Shown piece by piece: positions 48,311-59,028 of a DNA stretch of 64,000 nt. The translations under genes were made by a program, and so were the position numbers. How positions within the stretch are numbered: position 1 is the first letter of the stretch; each line of letters starts with the position of its first letter. The notes below the pieces were generated by a model, which ran no database searches, was not told the origin of the DNA, and saw nothing but the letters and a program-made list of their open reading frames with translations. The DNA lies in assembly GCF_026262505.1 (NCBI RefSeq), contig NC_067204.1:1893797-1957796 (forward strand), read 5' to 3'. The stretch comes from Trichomonas vaginalis G3. Lineage: Eukaryota; Parabasalia; Trichomonadida; Trichomonadidae.

Positions 48311-49005
48311 TTAAACCAAATACCAGTATTTAGCATTATCTAAAGTGAAGAATGCCTCTTGTAAACATGTATCACATCTATAAAATCTATCTTTAAGCAT
48401 CACTTGATATGTATCCTCTCCTATTTCTCTTATGTTTTTAAACTTATTTGACATACATGCAACGCGTGCCTTCTGTGCATTCATTATTTTAGTCTTTGCG
48501 TAATTTTGTGTATTCATTGCATCGTAACCATATGATCCATTAAGTGAAATCTTGCAAAATAAACTTTTTCCTTTATTTCCTTCTAATTCAGCCTTTTGTC
48601 TTTCGTTCATAAATTTGTTCGCAAATTCATTAAAACAAGTGTTTTTAGTAAATGTTAAAATTGATTGAATGTCATCAATGATAAATGAAATCTGTCGATT
48701 AGATACCAAAGATAATAAGAAGAAAATGGTTGATATTGGTTGTGTGTTGATGCTAACTGAGTTAATTTTCTCTGTTTCTGGTCAACTGGTAGATTGTTTG
48801 ATTTCATGTAATTATACATAAAACTGCCAATTGTTTTTTCATCTGTGATAATATCTAAGTTTCTTATTATCGGTAAAAAGTTTATGTAATCATTAATGTA
48901 TTTTTCATCAATGTGACCCTTTACTTCAGCCACGAATAAAGTATTTTTCTTCTTAATAATTCCCAGTGCTTTTGCTTTCTTTGTTGCTGTATCACAAATG
49001 ATAAG
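48311..49005 (-). pseudogene. Family B DNA polymerase fragment, right arm (broken)
   Basis: Inverted copy of 39666-40360, including the 'LNGSYGYDAMN' motif. About one break relative to an open frame. It stops at the palindrome border (49005). Confidence 0.65.
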
Positions 49006-49701
49006 GGGCGGCGACAAATTTGCCCAGCCAGTAAAGTATTCAATTTTTTTTGCATTTTTTTAAGGGTGCACACGAGAGGATCATGTAAACTTCAGAATTT
49101 AGCTTCTTAAGGGTGCACCCATATGTACGTTTATTTGAGAGGAGGAGGATTACCCTCTCAATTTTGAGGGATTCGTTAGTTTATTTTCTCGATGAATATG
49201 CAATAAAATTGATTTTTACCTTATCAATATACTTCATATAATATACACATGTTCATGTAAAAACTTTTTTCCAAAATCCTCAGGAATTAAGGGATTTTTG
49301 AATTTTAAAATTTTTTTCGAATTTTTTCGAAAAAAAAAATATTTTCAGAACAGCCTTAACGGCTAAGATTTAGGAACAATGTTAAGTATCAAAAAGAAAG
49401 GAGGTCTGATATAGACAACATATATCGTTGAAGGTTGAAAAAATCTATAATATTTGAGCCCAAAATTTCAAATTTTAATTTTTTGAAAAAAGAGGCCACC
49501 CGTATGTACGTTTATTTGAGAGGAGGAGGATTATATTTTTGAAAGGGTGAAACATTATGAATATGTTAATTATATAATAATATGTATTATTATAAAAAAG
49601 AAAAAATAAAGAACGTTAAATTTTTTCTTTCTTGATTTTTTACAAAATCTACTTAGAATTATGCAAAATATGACTAAATAAAAAAAAAAAAAAAAAAAGG
49701 T
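49006..49701. other. Spacer between palindrome and element C with a 31-bp direct repeat
   Basis: No gene seen. 49122-49152 and 49503-49533 are near-identical copies of a sequence around TATGTACGTTTATTTGAGAG GAGGAGGATTA, 381 bp apart. A poly-A tract lies directly before the element C end. Confidence 0.55.
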
Positions 49702-49748
49702 AGTGGGGCTTCCAGGCACTTCGTGCCTTCTAGCCCTGATGTTGATGT
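49702..49748 (+). repeat. Terminal repeat of element C with nested hairpin
   Basis: It matches the element B right end. The inner hairpin GGCAC-TTC-GTGCC is the same as in 38542-38588. Confidence 0.75.
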
Positions 49749-49932
49749 TTAGTATAAATGAAGTTTTTATTCGGAGGACTCTTCTTCTTCCTCCATTGCT
49801 TCTGGGAAGAAGCCTTCTTCTGGGTCGAAAAACATTATATAATGTGTCGCTTTTCACAAATTATATATGTTTTCATGTTTTGTCACTTTTCTGTCACTTT
49901 TCGGGTAAAAACATTTTTATTATTATATATAA

Positions 49933-50747
49933 ATGAATTTTACAAAACCACCGTTACCGTTCTTTGGAAATAAGAGTAAATGTAAAGATATTATATTGAG
50001 AGAACTTAAGAAACTACCGAATGGTCTAACATTTGTAGATTTGTTCGGTGGAAGTTTCTATATATCCCATTTGTGCCATACAATATTCCCAGACTCAAAG
50101 ATTATATGCAATGACTTGACAACTATATGGACCGTCTCAAACATATTCCAGACACAAACAAAATATTGAGTGAGTTAAAAGAAAAGATACCTATAGGTAA
50201 GATGGAACGTATACCATTAGATAACAAAAATATTGTGGAGAGGTTTTGAAAAAAGCAGAATATATAGACTGGGATAGTATATCTGCTAGACTATTATATA
50301 GTGGTGCTATAAGAGTTCATGACATTGAAACACTTATGTCAAAAGTTTTATATCTTAACTATACAAATGTTTTCAAAGAGGACATAGAAAAATATATTGA
50401 GGTATAGAGTTTGTGAGATGTCATTGGACAGAGTTGTATGAAAAATATAAAGACAAGGAAATGTTTTCTTTATAGTGGACCCACCGTTCTATAACACATG
50501 GGATTTTCAATACCAAGTAGACTGGACTTTGAGAGACTCTTTAGAAACTTTAGACGTTTTACATAACCATCCATGCTTTTACTTTACATCCGATAAAAGT
50601 GGTTTGGAAACCGTTATGAGATGGTTAGAGGACATACATGACTATGAGTTTATATATGACAAGATAGAATATGAGAGAGGTCCTATAAACTGGAGAAAGT
50701 GTCATAACAAAGAAATTTTATTAGTAAGTAAATGTGGTTTGAAATAG
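49933..50747 (+). pseudogene. D12-class adenine methyltransferase, element C copy (broken)
   Basis: Near-identical to 37513-38331, including 'PPLPFFGNKSK', 'FVDLFGGSFYISH' and 'DPPFYNTW'. Several breaks. First gene after the element end. Confidence 0.8.
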
Positions 50748-50877
50748 GACTACTTGTTTTAGGTTTTTTCCATTGTGTCATTTATTTATTTGACGTGGCA
50801 AAAAGTACAGAGAATATGAAGATGAACCAATGCCTGCAAATGTTCAGTATGTACTCGTAAGAGATATTTTTATCTAA
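50732..50877 (+). pseudogene. Small membrane protein, element C copy (broken)
   Basis: Same gene as 37397-37528 with the same overlap with the methylase end; about one break. Confidence 0.4.
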
Positions 50878-50883
50878 TATTAA

Positions 50884-51231
50884 ATGGACGCACAGAACTT
50901 AGCGAATGCACAGCAACCTGGACAACCAAACCCAGAGAATATTCCAAATGAAGTTAGAATACAAACTGCAATGGCAAACTATGGTCAAGTGCCAACAGAT
51001 GTACAAATGCAAACTGCCATGTCAAATGACGCTGCGTTAGGTTTGCCACCATGGTATGCAAATATGAGATGGAAAGAGTTTTATACAAACCCTGAAGTGG
51101 GATATAAACAACTTTATGCAGATGACGCGAACAGAGTTGACCCAGAATATGTTTTCTACCAGAGGAGAAACAGAATGTATGAGCTCCAGTTAAAGAATGC
51201 TATGGAACTCAACAGGAACGTAAGAGACTAG
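50884..51231 (+). CDS. Small virion-like protein, 115 aa
   Basis: Whole copy of the gene that is broken at 37018-37373. It starts 'MDAQNLANAQQPGQPNPENI', with an internal repeat 'QTAMANYG'/'QTAMSNDA', an aromatic core 'LPPWYANMRWKEFYTN' and a helical end. The start motif is TATTTTTATCTAATATTAA. No family recognised; the context suggests a virion or attachment role. Confidence 0.55.
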   Translation: MDAQNLANAQQPGQPNPENIPNEVRIQTAMANYGQVPTDVQMQTAMSNDAALGLPPWYANMRWKEFYTNPEVGYKQLYADDANRVDPEYVFYQRRNRMYELQLKNAMELNRNVRD

Positions 51232-51259
51232 GCGGACATTAGATTTTTACATATAGTAA

Positions 51260-51501
51260 ATGGGTTTCTTCAGTAGTATTGGAAACTTCTTCAGAAGAGT
51301 TGGAAGAGGTATATGGAATGGAATAAAATCTGTCGGAAAAGGAATTTGGAACGGAGTCAAAAATATTGTAAAAGAGTAGGTCAGTTCGTTGGTATTATAC
51401 CTAAAGACCCTGAACCAGAAGAACAAGCTCCTGTTATACAACAGCCTGAACCTGCACCACAGTCTAGTTGGCAACCAAATCCAACACCTCAACCGTATTA
51501 A
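51260..51501 (+). pseudogene. MGFFSS amphipathic protein, element C copy (broken)
   Basis: Copy of 36746-36988 with the same MGFFSS start and Pro/Gln end; about one break. Confidence 0.5.
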
Positions 51502-51505
51502 AAAA

Positions 51506-52352
51506 TTATATTTTTACCGTTCGATAGTAGTTGTATATGAAACTAAGTTCTAAGTAAAACGCATGGTATAATGGAATTATTCTTTCTTTCATCTGTAGTA
51601 AACCATACTTGAAAGTCTGAAATACTTCCACTTGGTGGTTCGTATAACTTTGTAGGTTTTTCGTAAAAGTCATTTGCCAAGCATAAGAAAGAGTTTTGGG
51701 CGCCAGAAAATGAAGCATGAACAATAATAGCAGCTGGGTCGAAAACATCTTTAAATAATATGGTTCATCTCTTGCATATCGACTGTAAATATTTGCTAAA
51801 GGAAGTTCGACTTTCTGATTTAACATTCTTTGCAAAATAATACCATGACATTGCAGTGAATTCTGTATATATTTGTTCGTCTTTCTTTGGATTGTCTTCG
51901 TAGATTTGAAATGACACTTGTGAATTTTGTTTGTCATATACAATTCTCACATAAAGTGTGCTCTCGGTATTTGCATATTCATCAGCATATTTTGCATTAA
52001 CATGAATTTATTTTATCTTCTATATTTTTTAACGCAGTCTGTAGAGAAGATGAAAGGTCAACTTGTATTAGCTCAATTTCTTCCCACATTTTTCGTTTCC
52101 CTTCAGATATATAATCTATATGAAACCTTACAATAAATGGAAAACTTTTATCTTCTACAGACACAAACTTCATTCTACCGAAAGCCAATAGCTTTGTGAC
52201 AGATGGGTCTCTTAGCCATCTTAATGGGTAGTCAAAACGATAGCTTCATGCTTTACGGTCTCTGTCTCAAACTTTTGACCGACATTAGTAAAAAGTTCAT
52301 CTAATGGTTTAGTTGTAGCAACTCTAGAATTTTCTTTTTCTATTGGAAGCAT
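51506..52352 (-). pseudogene. Minor-capsid-like protein, element C copy (broken)
   Basis: Copy of 35893-36741, near-identical in sequence, several breaks. Confidence 0.55.
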
Positions 52353-52371
52353 ATTTTTATCTAGAATAAAA

Positions 52372-54100
52372 ATGTCAAATGAAACCCCGTCTATGAGAGA
52401 AATACAACACAACCGACAACTCATTATACAAGCTCTAAATAAGAACACAACAAACTTTTCAAACTATTCTAAGATATCTGAGTCATTGAAAGAAGGAAAC
52501 TTAAAACTGACATTAAACCCAATGACAGATGAGTTTCTGTTTCAAGACAATAAGAACCATACTGTCTATATAAATCCAACAAAAGGAACTTTAAACGAGA
52601 AACCTATAAATGAACTTCTTTTGAAAACGGATGTTGACAACAAAGCTGACAAAGAATATGTAGACGATGCAATAGCAAAAGAAGAAGAAAGAGCTAACAA
52701 TGCTTATGCAACAAAAGACATACTCATCCTGAACTAGCAGACAAAACATTATGTTGACAATAAAATGTCAAGTGAAGTGACAAGAGCTGAAACGAATATT
52801 CTAAAAAGACTCATACACATTCTATATCTGAAATAACAGACTTACAAGAAACCTTAAACAGTAAAAGTGCCGTTGGACATACACATACCATTGCAAATAT
52901 TACAAACTTACAAGAAACCTTAAACAGTAAAAGTGCCGTTGGACATACACATACCATTGCAAATATTACAAACTTACAAGAAACCTTAAACAGGAAAAGT
53001 GACGTTGGACATACACATACATCTTCTGAAATAACAGACTTAAACGTTAGCCTTTGAAAAGAAAGCAGATAAAACATATGTCAATGAAATATACCAAAGT
53101 TTGATAGGAACAACGAAAAATATTGAAACTATTGTTGGTGACTTTTCTGTCAATGAAGAAAACAAATATTTTAGATGGGAGTTTGTACACTCCTTAAAAA
53201 TGTATACGGTATAAACTCATTCCGAAAAATAACAATGAAATGTATGTAGGCTATATAAAGAATGATGGTACACAAGTTAAAGTTCCATTAGAAACAACTG
53301 CTTACTTAAAACTTATATGGAGACGAACAAAGAAATATTTAAGAGTTTATGAATGGCAGATATGACATTGCCTGACCCAGCTTCCAGCACCATATTATTA
53401 TGACTATGGTGTTGACGCACGTGTAGACCCCAAAAAAGCAAACATTATATTTAGAATATTATAGATATAAAGATATAATGCAATTAAAAAAACGAGAATA
53501 GTATACTATTATGAAGATGACAGAAATAAATATTATAGTCAAGACTTTACCTACCCTGAAAACATAAGATTATATTATAAAAAATATTCTGACACAAACC
53601 AGAAGAAACCTGAAATAGTTACACTATATTTTAAGTTCAAAAGAGACAATCCTATATTATCTCATATGTTTGATTTAATGAACCCAGTAGGTTCTATTTA
53701 TACATCTATGGAAGCAAGAGGTCCTCAAGTAATGTTTGGTGTTGGTGCATGGGAACAAATAGTTGACAGGTTTTTGTATTGTGCAAACTCTTCAAAGGAA
53801 ACAGGAGGAAGTAAAACGATTTCAGGTTGAAAATTTACCTGCGCACAGTCACTACATAGATTTAAGTACATCTCAAGCAGGTTGGCATAAGCATAAATTT
53901 TGGGATTGGTCAGCAATGAAAAAGGTAAAGGATATGATGTTAAAGACGACGTTCAGTTTGCTATAAATTGTTTCTGGGGTGACACTCAGGGAGATGGAAA
54001 CCATACACATCGCGTTTCGGGATATACGCAAACAACGGGACAAAGTAAAGACTACATGCCACCTTACATGACAGTTTACGCATGGTATAGAATTGCTTAG
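52372..54100 (+). pseudogene. Phage-type tail fibre, element C copy with a different middle (broken)
   Basis: The anchor, the GHTH shaft repeats and the collar from 'QIVDRFLYCANSSKET' to the end match 34479-35874. Between about 53050 and 53780 the sequence is unrelated to element B or only distantly related. It is about 700 bp against about 350 bp and encodes Tyr-rich stretches such as 'NIRLYYKKYSDTNQKKPE' and a diverged 'NPVGSIYTSMEARGPQ'. Several breaks. This is the pattern expected of a swapped receptor-binding module. Confidence 0.75.
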
Positions 54101-55056
54101 TCGTCATTTTCAACTTCTTTAGCATATTCGTCAGGAGTTGTCTTATATTTGTTAGGGAACTGTCTTTTGAAAGTATACCACCTTAACTTTTGACAAGTTT
54201 GAAACGAGGTCTGACAATAGTAGTTTTATCTTCTGCTTGCAGTCTGTACATTTTTGCCATGTTTTGCCTAAAACTTCATAATATTCTCTTGTATACTTTC
54301 TTCTATTTTTACGAACACGAATGTGAGTACCTTCGGGTTCCCATTGTTGTCATAGTCAATAGTATTTTCATATGGGTCGCGTTAGGTATTTCTATTTTTA
54401 CTTTGTCACCTTTCTGAAGTTTGAAGCCCGGCATTCTTTCTTGTTTGTCTCTTTTGACTAAATTATTAAATATATAGTCTTTCTCTAAGTCAGGGTTGTT
54501 TTTCATTTCTTCGGGGGAGTGGTTTCCCAAACCTTTTTGTTTACGGTTATTGTAAATATTTAAAACTTGTCTCATCTTTGCCATGGAGAAGTGTCTATAT
54601 TTCTGTTCATATGACATTTCATTTGCTTCACCACCTTGTGGTTGGTTTAAGTCTCTTAACATTTTATACAACCGTCAATGACACCAAGAGCAGAATGGTG
54701 TTTGGTCGACAATGAAATATTGGTTTACATTTTTTGAACGCAGATAGTTTTTTACATCATCTGATTTGAAAGAACTTTCACAGTCAGATGTCAGTTTTTG
54801 TTGGATGGTATTTGTCAACGAATATTGTCAAAGCTGCTAAGATATCTAAAATAGCTTTGGACTGTAATGGTATGGCTTCACAGTATCTTGTGTTTTGACC
54901 GACAAATATTTAGTATGGTGGTCCATCTTCTCTATACCTCGGAATGTTTTCCAAGATATCCATAAACCAAGCATTTGGTGTTGAACTAAAGATTTTTATC
55001 ATGAGTGCTTTCTTTGTCGCTTTAGAAACATGGGGGTCCTTGTTTGGATTCGTCAT
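54097..55056 (-). pseudogene. Polinton integrase, element C copy (broken)
   Basis: Copy of 33523-34482, near-identical; several breaks. 'HFSMAKMRQVLNIYNNRKQK' is readable. Confidence 0.75.
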
Positions 55057-55072
55057 TTTTATCCTATAAGAA

Positions 55073-55471
55073 ATGGGTTATTTGGCGCATTAGCAGGAGT
55101 TGCATCCAGATTTTTGCCCGCAGTGGGAACAATAGCCAGAGGTGTATTTGGAGTTGGAAGGAAGATTTTGAGTACATTAGGTATACTTAAAGAGAAAGCA
55201 CAACCTATTATACAAACTGTACAGAAAGGTTGGGATGTAGCACGAGATGCAGCAAATCTTATTCCAAATCCTGAAACAGAGGAAAAGTTCAAGGATGGAT
55301 GGACAATGTAGGAAGACAAGCAGGAAACTATTTATAACAAAGCAAATGACTACTATAACCAAGCAGGACACTATATGGACCAAGGTGAAAGATTCTTTAA
55401 CAGAGGATATAACATGCACAACAATGGGTAAACAATAACCAACCTCAACCGCCTCAAACGTGGGGATGTAA
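55073..55471 (+). pseudogene. MGLFG-type amphipathic protein, element C copy (broken)
   Basis: Copy of 33104-33505; 'ALAGVASRFLPAVGTIARG' is readable; a few breaks. Divergent from integrase, as in B. Confidence 0.5.
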
Positions 55472-55489
55472 AGTTTTTTACTGAGATGA

Positions 55490-55612
55490 AATGAACAATA
55501 CAGCATTGAGACAAATGGGTTCAAGATGGATTTGTCGGCTTCCAGCAGTTACACAACGTGTTTGTCAAGTTCTTCCTATACCTCAGGAAGTTTTAACCGA
55601 CTTAAAAACCTA
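55490..55612 (+). CDS. Small basic protein, element C copy, about 40 aa
   Basis: Copy of 32920-33084 with the same start 'MNNTALRQMGSRWICRLPAV'; it ends earlier than the B copy. Confidence 0.4.
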
Positions 55613-55661
55613 AACAACCAGTTGAAAAACAAACCAAACTAAAATTTTTTACTGAGATGAA

Positions 55662-56240
55662 ATGACCGAAGAAGTTGAAACGGTAGATTTGACACCACAA
55701 ACAAAAGTTCAGAACCATTGTCAAACCTGTCAAGAACTTACAGATGAAGAGAAAAATTCAATAATAGAAAGTGCCAGGTCTGGAAATACAAACCCTAACT
55801 ATAAAGTCACTTTTCATAGAAATGGAACGGCAAGTTATCTCAAAAAAGAAACAGACTCTCACAAATAAAATATTAAGTCTGAAGGAGCTTTCGAGACAAC
55901 AGATGGAAAAGTTTACTTCACTGACAACAGTTCATTATAGAACATCTCATTGACTTAGAGTCGAAATATTCTAAACTTTACAACAAACACAAAAAGTTGA
56001 AAGGAAAACAAAAACAAATGGCAATGATATTTATGAAGATGTTGACACACAACTGTCCTGCAAGTGAAGTAAAGTCAGAGGAACCAAAAAGTGACGAAAA
56101 ACCGATAGAAGAAGAAAAACCAAAAACTGAAGATAAACCAAAACCAAAAGTTTAGTTTGGAAACTAAACCAAGTCAACCTTCATTAGCTGGTATGGGTTG
56201 GCGTCAAAGACTTATGGCAGCAGGCGGTTATGTTAAGTAA
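55662..56240 (+). pseudogene. Coiled-coil Lys/Glu-tailed protein, element C copy (broken)
   Basis: Copy of 32329-32913, several breaks. The 3' end preserves 'GMGWRQRLMAAGGYVK'. Confidence 0.45.
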
Positions 56241-56269
56241 AGAAAAAAAATTTTTTTATTTTTATAAAA

Positions 56270-58413
56270 ATGCCCCATATAGAATGGATAGAAAATCTGC
56301 TAGAATAAAAGCAGAGTTACAAAGATATGGTTGGAGAGTTTCGAAGAATTTAAATATAGGAAGGGAAGACCCATAAAAGTCTATGACAAACTGGCTGGTC
56401 TTCGCTACGAAATGGATTTGGAAACAGCACGTGCAAATTATCCAAACAGACTAGAGAGGTTAGAAGAAGAACGTCTTTATGGACAATGCCTTTCGATGTT
56501 AGTGAACCTCAAGTTGAAGACACGACGGCTTTGCCAGATTCTACTGGAAACATGACGAACAATTGCATCCTTTGAGAAGGAAAAAAGGTAGTGCAGAGGA
56601 TGGTCATGCTCCCATGGAAAGAACAAGATATGCATATGAGAAGTATCGTGAAGTTAGAAGTCAAATTACATCTGGTCGAACCTTTACAGTAAACTTTGAC
56701 GAAGGAAAGAACAAAGAAGGCTTCATGGGTGTACTTGCTGCAATTCAAGATGGAAATAAGAAAAGGATACAATCTCAGATTGACCATAACAGATTTGGAT
56801 GGTCACATTTACTATGCACATGGCAATGTCACAGCTGCAATGCTTCTTGACGCTTTCAAGACTACAAAGAGAGAACAAATGGTTGACTCCGACTCAGACA
56901 TTTTGAATGCAATTGAAGGAATTGCAAGTGTCAAGTTCGAATGGTACCAACCTAACCCTCAAGCAGTCAGACAACATGCTGGATACTTCCCCTTCATAAA
57001 TAAGTCTGACATTGACTTGACAAGGTATGGAATTTACAATTCAATTGAAACAATTGTCAATGAACCTTGCATTCTTACATGTCTCAGGAACTCTGGTCTT
57101 GTTACAGATGAGAAGATGAAGTATCTTGAGTCATGTGTGAAGACAAGGTACATTCTCAGAGGTCAATTGGCAAAAATTGCACCGTTGGCAAATGTCAATA
57201 TCCGAGTCAACATACCTACAGCTAAAGGTTCTTCACATGACGACTATGTTGTTGAGTTCAATTTACCATGGTTGAAGATTGTAATTGTCCACAACCACTT
57301 CATGTTGAACGAAAGTCTTACAAACCCATTGTTCGGAAAAGGCAAGTGCAACATTGTCAGAGCTGTAAACATTCTTTTCGAGAAAGGTTTGTTGGAACCA
57401 ATTCCAGATGACAAGCTGACAGAAACTTTTGTACCAAAAGACGAAACAAACTTTTCACTGTTAGCAAGACCAAAAGTTGTTCCAGACAAAGTTCTAGTAC
57501 AAAAGAAGTACACAATTCCACAAGGAGTTGGATTGTTCGGATACCAACCTGAACCAGAAGAACTTCCAATGAGGTTGCAAGAACTTCAAGATGCTATAAA
57601 CAAACTTCCATTGAGACATCCAATTGACGTCAAATTGTATTGGAGAGCATCTGAGTTAGGTCAGAAGGTTTTATATGAAACAGGTTGCTTCGACGATGTT
57701 TATGAGATAACAGGAGAAGTTTCTCAGAAGATAAGAGACTCACTTGAATTTCCACAAACTGGACCAATTGGTTGCGACAAGTTCGACTCAATGAAAAGAT
57801 ATACTATGTCGACCTTAACGCTGCATACATGAGGTTTGTCCAATATATTCCGACTGGAATTCCAAACGAAGATGGTGAGTTCCCGGGAAGGAACTATACA
57901 GTTGGAAAAGTCATACAACAACTGTATGATATTAGGAAAGCTTCAAACCCCAAACTTGCAATGACACTCAAATTGCTTATGAATTCGACATGGGGATATT
58001 CCATTAAGAAACCTCAAGAGATGAAGAGTAAACATTATGAGAAGGTCGACAACTTTGTTGAAAGGTTTTCTCCTTTTGTTTTGAAGTACGAATTCACTCA
58101 AGGTCAAAGTGGCTTAGTAACCACATTAAAACCTATTGTCGAACATTGGTCTTACCCTCAGTTCGCAAAGCAGTCCTTGACAACTACAACAAATTCTTCT
58201 CCGAAGTCAAATCGAAAGTTGTGGTTTACTATGAGAACATTGACGCACTCATGACGAACGAAGAAGGGTACAACAAACTCATTGAAATGGGTTTGTCGGT
58301 GAAAAGATGGGTCAATTCAAATTGGACAAAATTTTCACCGAAGTTCATGTCCTCTCCAAGCGTAAGTACTGGGGCATACTTGAAGACGGCACAGAAATAA
58401 AACATTGCATGAA
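56270..58413 (+). pseudogene. polB: Family B DNA polymerase, element C copy (broken)
   Basis: Copy of 30148-32299 with the same motifs ('YYVDLNAAYMRF', 'KLLMNSTWGYSIKK'), several breaks. The C-terminus is complete here and separate from the next gene. Confidence 0.75.
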
Positions 58414-58439
58414 ATAAAAAATTTTTATTCGAATTTGAA

Positions 58440-58685
58440 TTAAAATGTGGGAATTCTTGGGAACGGGAAAGGCTTATTTACTTGAGGAACAGGTAAAGGT
58501 GGTGGAGGTGGAGGTGGTGGCAACCAGTCCATTTTATATTCCTTCCTAGCTAATTTCCGTTTAATTTCATGGTCGCCCTCGGAGTCTTTGAATCGGACAG
58601 GTCGAGTTACACCATTCTTGGTCTCAAACTCATATATAACCTGTTTGTCTGTATTTTCATCGACTATGGCACGAGACACAAACAT
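58440..58685 (-). CDS. Small protein with polyproline run, 81 aa
   Basis: It begins 'MFVSRAIVDENTDKQVIYEF'. After 'KLARKEYK' it holds an eight-proline run and a Pro/Phe end. The element B relative (29989) has a different end. A polyproline run could bind SH3/WW/profilin-type host partners (inference). Divergent from 58716. Confidence 0.45.
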   Translation of the reverse strand: MFVSRAIVDENTDKQVIYEFETKNGVTRPVRFKDSEGDHEIKRKLARKEYKMDWLPPPPPPPPLPVPQVNKPFPFPRIPTF

Positions 58686-58715
58686 TGACCAAACGGACAA
58701 AAAGTGTCATTTCGG

Positions 58716-58979
58716 ATGGTCACGCAGCCAATCGCATTCGAGCACTTCGAAGAAGCCTTACGTTCCAAGGGAGAGGGTGTCTGGTGCAAGGCAGAGGTCA
58801 TGAAACTCTACGAGCAGTACATCCTCAATGCCTGGGAGGACAAATCGTCCTTGGATTGGCAATTCTACCAACTCCTCTGGGACGACCTCCTACGCAACTG
58901 GGATAACGAAAGAGCCCAATTCAAAGGTCGGGAACTAATTTTGCAAATTACCCTTAATTTAACATACTTATCCAAATAA
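58716..58979 (+). CDS. Small Trp-rich protein, 87 aa
   Basis: Relative of 29735-29956 with the same first 67 residues ('MVTQPIAFEHFEEALRSKGE', 'LDWQFYQLLWDDLLRNWDNE') and a longer hydrophobic end. Not recognised. Confidence 0.45.
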   Translation: MVTQPIAFEHFEEALRSKGEGVWCKAEVMKLYEQYILNAWEDKSSLDWQFYQLLWDDLLRNWDNERAQFKGRELILQITLNLTYLSK

Positions 58980-59028
58980 ACACCTAAATTTACTTGGGGT
59001 TTCCCCCTAAAATAAAATTTTTTTACTC

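Larger units (their letters stand above)
39666..49005. repeat. 9.3-kb imperfect palindrome
   Basis: The left arm (39666-45291) and right arm (45427-49005) are inverted copies around a unique 135-bp centre. From outside in, each arm has the polymerase fragment, a 26-bp minisatellite, a half-site array, a KilA-N scrap, a helical ORF fragment, a long tandem array and a second half-site array. The arms differ in length because their tandem arrays differ. The KilA-N/helical part (41117-41491 and 47179-47553) encodes identical peptides in both arms, so the palindrome is young or is kept alike by gene conversion. It looks like a head-to-head fusion of two virus-like element ends. Confidence 0.85.
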
